This document shows, one piece after another, positions 18,118 to 26,850 of a stretch of DNA of 64,000 bases; within the stretch, counting starts at the first letter, position 1; every line of letters begins with the position of its first letter. Made by a program: the position numbers and the translations under genes. The notes under the pieces were generated by a model that saw nothing but the letters and a program-made list of their open reading frames with translations, was not told where the DNA came from and did no database searches. The DNA comes from Maribacter_C sp947494565 (lineage in GTDB: Bacteria; Bacteroidota; Bacteroidia; Flavobacteriales; Flavobacteriaceae): assembly GCF_047345415.1 (NCBI RefSeq), contig NZ_JBLFEP010000002.1:186001-250000 (forward strand), written 5' to 3'.

Positions 18118-19326
18118 TTATTTTAAAGTGTTTATAAAATCGGAAGGTGATAATCGAGTCATTTTTTTGAACACCCTATTAAAGGTCGCTTTACTATTGA
18201 AACCACACTCATAGGCAATTCCGGTCAAAGAGAGCTCGGCCTGTTTGTTTTCAGATAACATCTGTTTTATCGCTTCTATGCGATACCCGTTGATGAAGTC
18301 GTTGAATTTTGAACGAAAGCCTTTATTGATGACCTCCGAGAGCTCTTCACGAGATACATCCAATTGCTTTGCAAGGGTAACCAACGTCATATCAGGATCT
18401 AGATATGGTTTTTCATTTTGCATATAGGAAGACAGAAATTCCTTGGTCTTTACAAGTTTGGGAGAGAGTTCTTCCTTTTTGTTGACCGCTATAGTATGCT
18501 TCGTAGTATCCTCTTTTTTTTGACTAAAGCCAAAGTCAAGATATTCAAAGCCTAGGGCTTTTAAATTACCTACTGGCGTAAAATAGCCCTTGACGCCGAT
18601 ATAAATGATCAGAATAGCCGAAAAGAAGTGGTACCACCACTCCTGTGTCCACTTCAGATCAACGATGAGCTCATTCACAATAGTCTGAACACTATTAAAA
18701 AGAAACAGGAAAGCATAGATATAAAGAAAATTTCTCAACCAATTGAGTTCAACGCTATAGGTATTTGAAAAAAAGTCCTTGATTTTCTGTCTGTAGGCAT
18801 AGAACAATTGAAAGGTCAGTGCCAAATAAACAATCATCTGCAGCATCGAAAATAAGTAGACAATGGGATCAAGGTATTTCCACTGAAAATTAATGACCAT
18901 TTCCCCATTTTGAACGGAATCAAAATCAGGCGAGGAAGCATCGCTAAAAAGGATTAGGATTTTGATGAAAAGGAAGATCAACCACGGAATGAAATGTACA
19001 CTATGCTTTCGGGAAATCTTGAATGCTGAACAGGTGACGGACCGTACGTAAAAATAGAGTAAGGGAGCTAAAATCATAGATAGGTCCACCACGTAGTAAT
19101 TGATCTTGGTATTTTGATAGGTATCGTACCAATCCATGAAGCCAATAGTATAGGTTGTTCTATGGTAGCATGTAATTAATATAATCAGGCTTAGTAAAAT
19201 GTCTGATAAGGCCTTCTTATCAAGATATCTTTTGAACAGTAAAAAGGCAAAAATGAGTCCTTGAACGGAAAGTATGAGTAATGGCGAACTATAAATATTG
19301 AAATTTGGGAAGCTTTGAAAAATCAT
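18118..19326 (-). CDS. Membrane-embedded AraC-family transcriptional regulator
   Basis: 402 residues. About seven hydrophobic segments fill residues 10-240, followed by a linker with many lysines and glutamates and an AraC HTH domain in the last about 110 residues (MTLVTLAKQLDVSREEL, then LTGIAYECGFNSKATF). It lies directly upstream of the DoxX-S41 fusion gene on the same strand with about 118 bp between, so control of that gene is a reasonable guess. Signal unknown. Confidence 0.88.
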   Translation of the reverse strand: MIFQSFPNFNIYSSPLLILSVQGLIFAFLLFKRYLDKKALSDILLSLIILITCYHRTTYTIGFMDWYDTYQNTKINYYVVDLSMILAPLLYFYVRSVTCSAFKISRKHSVHFIPWLIFLFIKILILFSDASSPDFDSVQNGEMVINFQWKYLDPIVYLFSMLQMIVYLALTFQLFYAYRQKIKDFFSNTYSVELNWLRNFLYIYAFLFLFNSVQTIVNELIVDLKWTQEWWYHFFSAILIIYIGVKGYFTPVGNLKALGFEYLDFGFSQKKEDTTKHTIAVNKKEELSPKLVKTKEFLSSYMQNEKPYLDPDMTLVTLAKQLDVSREELSEVINKGFRSKFNDFINGYRIEAIKQMLSENKQAELSLTGIAYECGFNSKATFNRVFKKMTRLSPSDFINTLK

Positions 19327-19539
19327 TTTTGGTATGAATCGTCGGTCAAAACATAAATGTAGAAGAAAAAAATGATTTTAGATGAACTCATATCCCTTGA
19401 CATGTTTATACTTTAGAATGGTTTTCGCCTAATTTTTAGCACAATTAAGGGAACCTCCATATTTCACCGATAAAATAAACATACTGGTTTGTGTGCTACA
19501 AACCTCGGATCGCACAAAGGATAGCCCTGACTTAAGGGA

Positions 19540-20559
19540 CTACTCGAAATTCGAAATCATTGTTCTGACAATTTGAGGCAACGCAGCTTCAGGAAAATCA
19601 TGACCCATATTCGCTATCCAAAGTGTATCAGCTTGAGGCATCAATGTCGCAAGTTTCTTATCATGCGATATCGGAATGACTGGATCTTGTACTCCATGAA
19701 TCAGTAAAGTCGGGATTTCCAGTTCAGAAAGGGCCTCATATCTTGAACTAGCATTCAGGATGGCCTCATAGTGGTGCCGTGCCGATAGTAATTTATATCC
19801 CTCCCTTTTCCTTAGGTTGTATAGTGATGCTTCGGCCATGGGTTTTATGGCGATGGCTCCGGTCGCCTTGCCCATTAAGATTTTTTTCTGAACGATTTGG
19901 CGTTTGATCTGTCCTTTTTTATTTCCGAAAAAGCCATATTTGAGAATCGCGCCCACCATTTTAGGAACTACCTTATTTGACATGGGTGGTAGTTCTGGGT
20001 CCAGTACATCGCCCGATGACATGATAGAGGTCAGGCTTGCAGTTCTATTGGGATGTTCGATGGCCACTATTTGGGCGATCATACCGCCCATGGATGCTCC
20101 TACAATATGTGCTTTTTGGACGTTCAAGGTATCCAAAATAGCAATGACATCGTCGGCCATATCATCTAATGAATAGGGGTCTTTCTTTTTCCATTTTTTA
20201 GTTGAGGTGGATAAACCTGTCCCGCGATGGTCAAAACGAACGACCTCATAGTTTTCCGCTATCAAGGCAGAAACGAAACTTGCTGGCCAACTTAAGGCAT
20301 CATTTCCATTGCCCATAATAAGCATGATAACCCCTTTGCTAGGTGGGTCAGGTCGAATTCGCTCGTACCAAATGGAATGGTCTTTTGAGATGGCCAAACC
20401 GGTCTCTCCCCGAACTATTTCCGGTACCGGTGCGCGTACAACATCCCGTATAATCCGTTTTTCGGCTTTAGACAGTTTCGGTAGGGGTCCGCAAGCAAAA
20501 AAGCATCCCATTCCGAACACTAGCGTTGCTACCTTGATTCTTTTGTAAAGCCGTTTCAT
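19540..20559 (-). CDS. Alpha/beta hydrolase lipoprotein
   Basis: 339 residues with lipoprotein signal ending FFACGPLP. The fold is alpha/beta hydrolase: the oxyanion region after strand 3 (IMGNGNDALSWP), nucleophile Ser157 in GASMGG, aspartate in GVQDPVIP and histidine in ANMGHDFP. Similar enzymes are esterases, lactonases or peptidases; the substrate is unknown. It overlaps the upstream DUF2306-like gene by 4 bp (ATGA), so both are translated from one mRNA. Confidence 0.88.
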   Translation of the reverse strand: MKRLYKRIKVATLVFGMGCFFACGPLPKLSKAEKRIIRDVVRAPVPEIVRGETGLAISKDHSIWYERIRPDPPSKGVIMLIMGNGNDALSWPASFVSALIAENYEVVRFDHRGTGLSTSTKKWKKKDPYSLDDMADDVIAILDTLNVQKAHIVGASMGGMIAQIVAIEHPNRTASLTSIMSSGDVLDPELPPMSNKVVPKMVGAILKYGFFGNKKGQIKRQIVQKKILMGKATGAIAIKPMAEASLYNLRKREGYKLLSARHHYEAILNASSRYEALSELEIPTLLIHGVQDPVIPISHDKKLATLMPQADTLWIANMGHDFPEAALPQIVRTMISNFE

Positions 20560-21209
20560 TTTCGGGACAACCTATTTTTTCTGTAAAAATACAGTATAAA
20601 TGATAGTGCCATTAACATACCGAAAGCTGAGGGTAGGTATTGACTATGAGGTTGGAATTCATCGTATATCGTACCTGTTGCAGCGGACAAGAGCGCAGTA
20701 AAGGCCGCGACCATTTTATATATATGTTCATAAAGCCACAGCTTTCCATACTTTTTTTGTGGGATCAAATACCGAAGTAGGTCATACGAGATAATGAAGA
20801 ATAGAGCACCTAGCGTACTATACACGACAATGGGCGACCAAAAAAAACCGATTTTCTTGATATAGTACAAAAAATAGATTCCCGTAGATACGGTCATGAT
20901 AGCCACCAGAATATCCTGTTTGTTGATCTTGTTGGTTTTGTTTTGTAGTACCCGTATACCTGAATAGGCGTTATACCCACTGAGTACGGTAACCACAATT
21001 AGAAACTGGTTTACCTTAAAGACAAAAACCCCAAATAGACCCGTAACAATAACGACCGACAGAAAGTATAGAAAAAGCCTGCCGCTGATTCGATGTGCTT
21101 TTCCTCCTTTCGGAGTAGTTAGAGCGATAATCGCGATACATAATGCAATGAGACCACAAGTGACATGAATGAGGATGTTTACCTTATGCCAGAAATCGAA
21201 ATTTTCCAT
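20556..21209 (-). CDS. DUF2306-like membrane protein
   Basis: 217 residues with seven hydrophobic segments. The N-terminal helix pair carries ILIHVTCGLIALCIAIIAL and KGGKAHRISGRLFLY, the pattern of DUF2306-type membrane proteins, which have conserved histidines that could bind haem or metal. Function unknown. Its stop overlaps the alpha/beta hydrolase start. The AraC regulator at 21281 lies 71 bp upstream on the same strand, so the three genes may form one unit. Confidence 0.72.
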   Translation of the reverse strand: MENFDFWHKVNILIHVTCGLIALCIAIIALTTPKGGKAHRISGRLFLYFLSVVIVTGLFGVFVFKVNQFLIVVTVLSGYNAYSGIRVLQNKTNKINKQDILVAIMTVSTGIYFLYYIKKIGFFWSPIVVYSTLGALFFIISYDLLRYLIPQKKYGKLWLYEHIYKMVAAFTALLSAATGTIYDEFQPHSQYLPSAFGMLMALSFILYFYRKNRLSRK

Positions 21210-21280
21210 GAGAGTTGTTTTTTGGTCAAAACTCTAGAAAATGTGATAGACAGGCGACCCAACCCATAGGCTGAAACCGA

Positions 21281-22420
21281 TTACTGAGGTTGATTTTTGA
21301 ATTCGGAGGGGGAAACACCGGAGTATTTTTTAAAATAGCGATTGAATGACGATTTTGACTTGAATCCACAATCAAAGGCGATGCCCAAAACGGATAGATG
21401 CTTATGGTCTTCCGAAATCAAACGCTCTTTGGCCTCCTCGACACGATACCGATTGACAAAATCATAAAAATTCATCTGATACTCTTGGTTGATAATTTGG
21501 GAAAGATAAGGCCTTGAGATTTCACTTTGTTCGGCCAATAAGGGCAGGCTGAGGTCTTCGTTTAGAAAGGGCTTTTCAGTTTCCATATAAGTCTTTAATC
21601 TGTGAGCCAAGCTTTTGACTTTTTCCGGTGTTAGTCCCGATTTGGAATACGAGGCTTTCCGGGCTGTCGTATCTACTGAGTTTGAACTTGTCAGTTGTTG
21701 GAATTCCCTGTTGGAAAAAACCGCTGTCTGCCGAAATCCATAAAACCCAAAGGCGATCATCATGAAGCTAAGGCAAATGGCAACGAAGGCGAATGCTTTT
21801 TCAATGGGAAACAGTTGAAATTGAACAGCTCCGAACACTAGAAATGAGGTAGACAGAAATAACATGAAATAGGAATTCACAATATAGCTTACCCATTTCA
21901 GATTGATCCTTTCTTCAAATGAAAAGAAATCGCGAATGCGTTTTCGGTGCGTATTCAAGAGCACCAAATCCCATGTGCAGTAGACCAATCCTGAAATAGC
22001 TAGGGGAACGGCATAATGATACATCCACCAAGGAGACTGTGCGGTAGGTTCAAAAAAGCCGTTGATAGCGATGAGCGTGATGTCATCTTTCTGTTGTAAT
22101 GCAAAAAAGAGCAGTACATAGGCCACATAGACCCCCAAGTGTGTGATGAGTAGTTTTGGGGTAATCGGATGTCCGGTCAGTGATTGGATGTAAAGAAACA
22201 ACATCGGTGCACCCAGCAAGGGCAATCCAAAAACCACAATCGCCAAAAAGCCTTCGATTGCAAAACGGTAGATGGTCACCTCATAAAAGGCAATTTGACC
22301 CAAAGTAACCAAAATCCATCCTAAAAAGTAAAGGTCGCCCTGCTTCTTGTTTCGCTTGAAAAGCAGTAACAAGAACATTAGGGTGCCTACGCCCAAACCT
22401 GCATTTAGAATAAATTCCAA
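21281..22420 (-). CDS. Membrane-embedded AraC-family transcriptional regulator
   Basis: 379 residues: about seven TM segments in residues 1-230, then an AraC HTH domain (LSLPLLAEQSEISRPYL, LGIAFDCGFKSKSSF). It is the third regulator of this architecture in 16 kb and is followed on the same strand by a DUF2306-like protein and an alpha/beta hydrolase. The HTH motif CGFKSKSSF is nearly identical to that of the regulator at 6157, so the two are probably paralogues. Confidence 0.88.
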   Translation of the reverse strand: MEFILNAGLGVGTLMFLLLLFKRNKKQGDLYFLGWILVTLGQIAFYEVTIYRFAIEGFLAIVVFGLPLLGAPMLFLYIQSLTGHPITPKLLITHLGVYVAYVLLFFALQQKDDITLIAINGFFEPTAQSPWWMYHYAVPLAISGLVYCTWDLVLLNTHRKRIRDFFSFEERINLKWVSYIVNSYFMLFLSTSFLVFGAVQFQLFPIEKAFAFVAICLSFMMIAFGFYGFRQTAVFSNREFQQLTSSNSVDTTARKASYSKSGLTPEKVKSLAHRLKTYMETEKPFLNEDLSLPLLAEQSEISRPYLSQIINQEYQMNFYDFVNRYRVEEAKERLISEDHKHLSVLGIAFDCGFKSKSSFNRYFKKYSGVSPSEFKNQPQ

Positions 22421-22456
22421 CGAATAGAATATATATTTCTGCCGTAAGATACAGCA

Positions 22457-23506
22457 TTACTCGCTTTCCGAAAACGAACTCCATCCTTGGGCCGTTAGCG
22501 GAATTTTGGTAGCGCTACGCGTAATGAGATGCGCCCCCTCGGAAGCATCCGTCATATGGCCGATTACCGTAAGATTAGGGTTCCCTTTAATCTTGTCAAA
22601 ATCTTTTTGACCGATGGTAAAGAGCAATTCATAATCTTCCCCTCCGCTCAAGGCCACGGTGGTACTATCGATTTTGAATTCTTCGGTAGCTGAAATTACG
22701 GTGGGATCCAAAGGAATTTTGTCTTCGTATAGATTACAACCTACCTTACTTTGTTTACAGAGGTGCAAAACTTCCGAGGAGAGTCCGTCACTAATGTCGA
22801 TCATCGCTGTCGGCCTTACCTCCAATTGTTTCAAAAGTTCTACGATATCTTTTCGGGCCTCTGGTTTTAGCTGTCGCTCTACAATGTAGGAGTAGGGTTC
22901 TAGATCAGGCTGGTTGTTCGGGTTCACTTTGAACACCTCTTTTTCGCGTTCCAGTACTTGAAGTCCCATATAAGCTGCTCCAAGATCTCCGGAAACCACC
23001 AACAGGTCATTCGGTTGGGCCCCACTTCTATAAGTGATTTCCTCTTCTAGATGTTCGCCCAGGGCGGTAATACTGATCAGCAATCCTTTGGTTGATGAGG
23101 TGGTATCACCTCCGATGAGATCAACCCCGTATTTTTTACAGGCGAGGGCAATACCTTCGTACAGTTCTTCAAGGGCTTCCAATGGAAAACGATTGGAGGC
23201 GGCAATGGAAACCGTGATTTGCGTGGCTAGGGCATTCATCGCGTAGATGTCCGACAAATTGACCATGACGGCCTTATAGCCCAAATGCTTCAAGGGCATA
23301 TAGCTCAAATCAAAATGAACCCCTTCTATCAATAGATCCGTGGAAATTACGGTCTGGTTTTTGTGGTTGATGACGGCAGCATCATCCCCTATACCTTTAA
23401 GAGTGGATTCTTGAGCGGTAGGGAACTTTTGGGTCAAGTGGTCGATCAAACCGAATTCACCTAATTGTTCAAGTGATGTACGTTCTTGGTGTTTGTCAGC
23501 TAACAT
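22457..23506 (-). CDS. thiL: Thiamine-monophosphate kinase
   Basis: 349 residues from MLADKHQERTSLEQLGEFG; an upstream start would add 18 residues unlike the family. ThiL phosphorylates thiamine monophosphate to thiamine diphosphate, the last step of the pathway, in the cytoplasm. Visible motifs: KGIGDDAAVI near the N-terminus, STDLLIEGVHFDL, GGDTTSS and SGGEDYELLF. Length and order are normal. No other thi gene is adjacent, and it stands apart from the AraC gene downstream of it. Confidence 0.94.
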   Translation of the reverse strand: MLADKHQERTSLEQLGEFGLIDHLTQKFPTAQESTLKGIGDDAAVINHKNQTVISTDLLIEGVHFDLSYMPLKHLGYKAVMVNLSDIYAMNALATQITVSIAASNRFPLEALEELYEGIALACKKYGVDLIGGDTTSSTKGLLISITALGEHLEEEITYRSGAQPNDLLVVSGDLGAAYMGLQVLEREKEVFKVNPNNQPDLEPYSYIVERQLKPEARKDIVELLKQLEVRPTAMIDISDGLSSEVLHLCKQSKVGCNLYEDKIPLDPTVISATEEFKIDSTTVALSGGEDYELLFTIGQKDFDKIKGNPNLTVIGHMTDASEGAHLITRSATKIPLTAQGWSSFSESE

Positions 23507-23685
23507 AATGCAAAAATAGGGCGAATCACCAAAATGGTTTCCAATTTGGGAAAAAATCACATCGAGTGAAATATTTCGTATTAATTTTCGTCATATAGTA
23601 TAGGGTCATTGCGATGTTAGCTGTTATAAACAAAATGGGACCTTCTTTGAAAACACAATAACTTAGTCCTACTTTAACGATCAAT

Positions 23686-24927
23686 ATGCGAAAAATTCCA
23701 ATTCTCTTAGTAACGTCCTTTTTGATTTTTGCTTGTAGCAATGACGATAACGCATCGGACAGCGAACCTCAGCTTATGGATCAATCTGCCAATACGGATA
23801 CCGGAGAACCATTTCCTTGTGAAAATGGTATGGCAGGAATTTATCCTTGTAATGGCCTAGACCTTGTTGGCCGGGTAAATCTAGCGGACATGGATGCCGG
23901 CAGGGGAAATGACATCTGGGGGTGGACCGATAGTGCCTCTGGAAAAGAATACGCGATTATGGGGCTGGACAATGGCACGGCTTTTATCGATATTTCCGAC
24001 CCAAACAATATGCGCTATTTGGGCAAGCTACCCACGGCAACCGTTTCCAGTGGCTGGCGTGACATCAAGGTATATCAAGATCATGCATTTGTGGTGTCCG
24101 AGGCCTCTGGGCATGGTATGCAGATCTTTGACCTGACCCGCTTGAGAACTATTTCAAACCCTCCGCAGACTTTTGATGCGGACGCCAGTTATGACGGATT
24201 TGGCAATGCGCATAATATCGTGATCAATGAGGATACCGGTTTCGCGTACGTGGTCGGTACCGATCGGGGCGACGCTTTTAATGGGGGAGCCCATTTCATC
24301 AACATCCAAGACCCGAAAAATCCGGTTGGGGCGGGAGGTTATGGTGATAATGGCTATTCGCATGATGCTCAAGTGGTTACTTATAACGGTCCCGATGCCG
24401 ATTATACCGGAAGGGAAATCTATATAGGTTCAAACGAAAATGTGGTCATTATAGCAGACGTCACTGATAAAGAAAACCCTACGAACATTTCATCGGTATC
24501 GTATCCAAATCGAGCGTATACACACCAAGGATGGTTTTCGGAAGATCAACAGTATTTTATTTTAGGGGATGAGGTCGATGAAATCGATTTCGGTTTCAAC
24601 ACGAGAACTTTGTTATTCGATTTTACCGATTTAGACAATCCCGTACTTCACGACTCTTATGCGGGGCCGACAACGGCCATTGACCACAATGGCTATGTCA
24701 AGGGGAATGAATACTTTTTATCGAACTATACGGCTGGAGTACGTATTCTGGATATTTCCGGTATAGCCGATAAGTCGATTTCCGAAACACACTTCTTCGA
24801 TACGTTCACCAGTTCAAACGGCCCACAATTCAGTGGGGTGTGGAGTGTTTATCCCTATTTTGAAAGTGGTAACATTATCGTAAGTGATATTAATTCCGGT
24901 TTGTTCGTGATCAAAAAATCAAATTGA
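23686..24927 (+). CDS. Choice-of-anchor B family (LVIVD repeat) lipoprotein
   Basis: 413 residues with lipoprotein signal MRKIPILLVTSFLIFACSND. The body is a beta-propeller of LVIVD-like units (FIDISDPNNMRYLGKLP, IFDLTRLRT, FINIQDPKNP, IADVTDKENPTNIS, ILDISGIAD), as in proteins annotated with a choice-of-anchor B domain. HNIVINEDTGFAYVVG and YTHQGWFSEDQQYF are typical conserved blocks. It is probably surface or periplasmic; the function is not known. The next gene overlaps by 4 bp. Confidence 0.87.
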   Translation: MRKIPILLVTSFLIFACSNDDNASDSEPQLMDQSANTDTGEPFPCENGMAGIYPCNGLDLVGRVNLADMDAGRGNDIWGWTDSASGKEYAIMGLDNGTAFIDISDPNNMRYLGKLPTATVSSGWRDIKVYQDHAFVVSEASGHGMQIFDLTRLRTISNPPQTFDADASYDGFGNAHNIVINEDTGFAYVVGTDRGDAFNGGAHFINIQDPKNPVGAGGYGDNGYSHDAQVVTYNGPDADYTGREIYIGSNENVVIIADVTDKENPTNISSVSYPNRAYTHQGWFSEDQQYFILGDEVDEIDFGFNTRTLLFDFTDLDNPVLHDSYAGPTTAIDHNGYVKGNEYFLSNYTAGVRILDISGIADKSISETHFFDTFTSSNGPQFSGVWSVYPYFESGNIIVSDINSGLFVIKKSN

Positions 24928-26273
24928 TGAAACCCCTTCTTTTTTTCGGTCTTTTCTTGTTTTTGATTTCCTGTTCAAAGGATTTTGAGGTGGTATCCAC
25001 CGAGCAAGAACCCCAAACCGCTTTTTTAGGGGAATTGGAATTTGTGAGATCTTATGGAGGTTCGGGCGAGGATACGGCACGGGCCATCATTGAAACCTCG
25101 GACGGAGGCTATGCAATTTTGGGCTACTCCAACAGTACCGACGGGGATTTGCAAGGCAAAACTTTGGCGGTGAACGACTATTGGCTTTCAAAACTCGATG
25201 CCCAAGGTGAACTGCAATGGAGCAAAACATATGGTGGTAGCAAGGATGATCGTGGGCAAGGCCTGGTGCAGACGCAAGACGGAGGCTATGCCCTAACGGG
25301 CTATGCGATGAGTGATGATGGCGATGGTAGTGTCAATAACGGGTTTCATGACAATTGGATTTTAAAAGTAGATGCTCAAGGAGTAATCGAATGGGAAAAA
25401 AGTTATGGTTTTTCCGGTCATGACCATTCCTATGATATTTTGGATACCGGTGATGGTGGATTCTTTTTTACTGGCTTTTTGGATATTACTTCGGCCCGAG
25501 CGGATGGAAATACCGAGAAAAGAAACACTATTGCCAGCCACGGTGTTGGTGAATTCTGGGGTACAAAAATCGATAGTAAGGCAAAGGTACAATGGCGTGG
25601 CTATTATGGCGGCACCAATAATGACCGGGCCCATGCCGCAGTTAGGGCCGATGATGGTGGCTATGTGATGGCAGGTTTTACAGAGAGTGATGACTTTGAC
25701 ATCAATAATTCCCGAGGCAGTTATGACTTTTGGGTGGTCAAAATAGATGAGGGTGGAGAATTGGTATGGCAACAAACGTTTGGGGGTACTGGTATCGAAC
25801 GGGCACAAGATATTGCCAAGACAACCGATGGAGGCTATGTCATTATAGGAAATACGTTCAGTGCCGATGTAGATATTTCAGAGAATCACGGTGAATCGGA
25901 CATCTGGCTGATTAAGGTCGATGGAGACGGAAATCTCCTTTGGAACCGTTCTTTCGGCGGTACACAATTCGACGATGCCCAAAGCGTAACCACAAGTAAG
26001 GACGGCGGGTTTATCATCTCCGGAAATTCAAAAAGCAGTGATGGAGATGCCAACTTGAACGCCGGTGAAAATGACATTTGGCTCCTTAAGACTGATGCCC
26101 AGGGTGAGATGGTCTGGCAGAAGTCTTTTGGCGGTAGCGGACTCGACTTTGGGTTCGATGCTTTGGAAACTTCCTCTGGGGCTATAGTTCTCGTAGGTGA
26201 AATGGCAAGTGCCGATTTCATGGAAATATCAAATAAAGGAGCATCCGATATAGTAGTCATAAAGATGAAGTAA
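24924..26273 (+). CDS. Seven-repeat beta-propeller-like lipoprotein
   Basis: 449 residues with signal MMKPLLFFGLFLFLISC. From residue about 35 to the end there are seven repeats of 52-67 residues, each with a YGG/FGG start, a DGGY/DGGF core, and an end such as DIWLIKVDGDGNLLW. The number and spacing suggest a seven-bladed propeller closed by the terminal strands. Repeat 3 is longest, with an insertion rich in polar residues. It overlaps the choice-of-anchor B gene (ATGA), so the two lipoproteins are probably made together. No enzymatic motif. Confidence 0.82.
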   Translation: MMKPLLFFGLFLFLISCSKDFEVVSTEQEPQTAFLGELEFVRSYGGSGEDTARAIIETSDGGYAILGYSNSTDGDLQGKTLAVNDYWLSKLDAQGELQWSKTYGGSKDDRGQGLVQTQDGGYALTGYAMSDDGDGSVNNGFHDNWILKVDAQGVIEWEKSYGFSGHDHSYDILDTGDGGFFFTGFLDITSARADGNTEKRNTIASHGVGEFWGTKIDSKAKVQWRGYYGGTNNDRAHAAVRADDGGYVMAGFTESDDFDINNSRGSYDFWVVKIDEGGELVWQQTFGGTGIERAQDIAKTTDGGYVIIGNTFSADVDISENHGESDIWLIKVDGDGNLLWNRSFGGTQFDDAQSVTTSKDGGFIISGNSKSSDGDANLNAGENDIWLLKTDAQGEMVWQKSFGGSGLDFGFDALETSSGAIVLVGEMASADFMEISNKGASDIVVIKMK

Positions 26274-26392
26274 TGCGGATACCTGGGCAATTGAAGCCCT
26301 AATTTTATAGCTTAAGCGTATCTCTTTCTTTCCAAAATATGCTATAGAAAACCCCTATTCCCACATTTGTTATATTAATGTTAGTAAGTGTG

Positions 26393-26420
26393 TTAAAAAG
26401 CGACGAATGGCGTATATTTG
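26393..26420 (+). promoter_or_regulatory. Promoter of the suf cluster
   Basis: TATATTTG at 26413-26420 is a perfect TAnnTTTG -7 element. TTA at 26393-26395, 17 bp upstream, stands at the place of the -33 TTG. The leader to the sufA-like ATG at 26450 would be about 23 nt. No IscR-type site was recognised. Confidence 0.6.
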
Positions 26421-26449
26421 CTAACTATTTAGATTAAATCCAATTAAGA

Positions 26450-26779
26450 ATGATTCAGGTATCTGAAACGGCGAAAACCAAGGTCATCAGCCTAATGACG
26501 GAAGAAGGCTTTGATGCGAACAAGGACTTTGTGCGTGTCGGGGTCAAAAGTGGAGGATGTAGCGGACTATCATATGAGCTGAATTTTGACAATCAGGTAG
26601 GGGAAACCGATAAACTTTTTGAAGACAATGATGTGCGTATCATCGTAGATAAAAAGAGCTTTTTATATTTGGTCGGGACTATCTTGGAATATTCGGGTGG
26701 ACTCAACGGAAAGGGTTTTGTGTTCAACAACCCCAATGCCCAACGTACCTGCGGCTGCGGGGAGAGCTTTTCGTTGTAA
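26450..26779 (+). CDS. sufA: SufA/IscA-type iron-sulfur carrier protein
   Basis: 109 residues. The three conserved cysteines of the A-type carrier family are present: one in GGCSGLSYEL and two in CGCGESF near the C-terminus. Such proteins receive [Fe-S] clusters from SufBCD and pass them to target enzymes. It is the first gene of the suf cluster, 71 bp ahead of sufB, with a good promoter upstream. Assignment to SufA rather than IscA or ErpA rests on context. Confidence 0.9.
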   Translation: MIQVSETAKTKVISLMTEEGFDANKDFVRVGVKSGGCSGLSYELNFDNQVGETDKLFEDNDVRIIVDKKSFLYLVGTILEYSGGLNGKGFVFNNPNAQRTCGCGESFSL

Positions 26780-26850
26780 GTAAAATAATTTGAAAATGAA
26801 TCAATGTAACAATTCATATTGCTGCATTAAACCATTGATACACTAGGAAG

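Noticed and set aside
22457..23685. TPP riboswitch near thiL
   Set aside because: No recognisable CUGAGA-type core in the short leader on either side; the gene is not in a thi operon.
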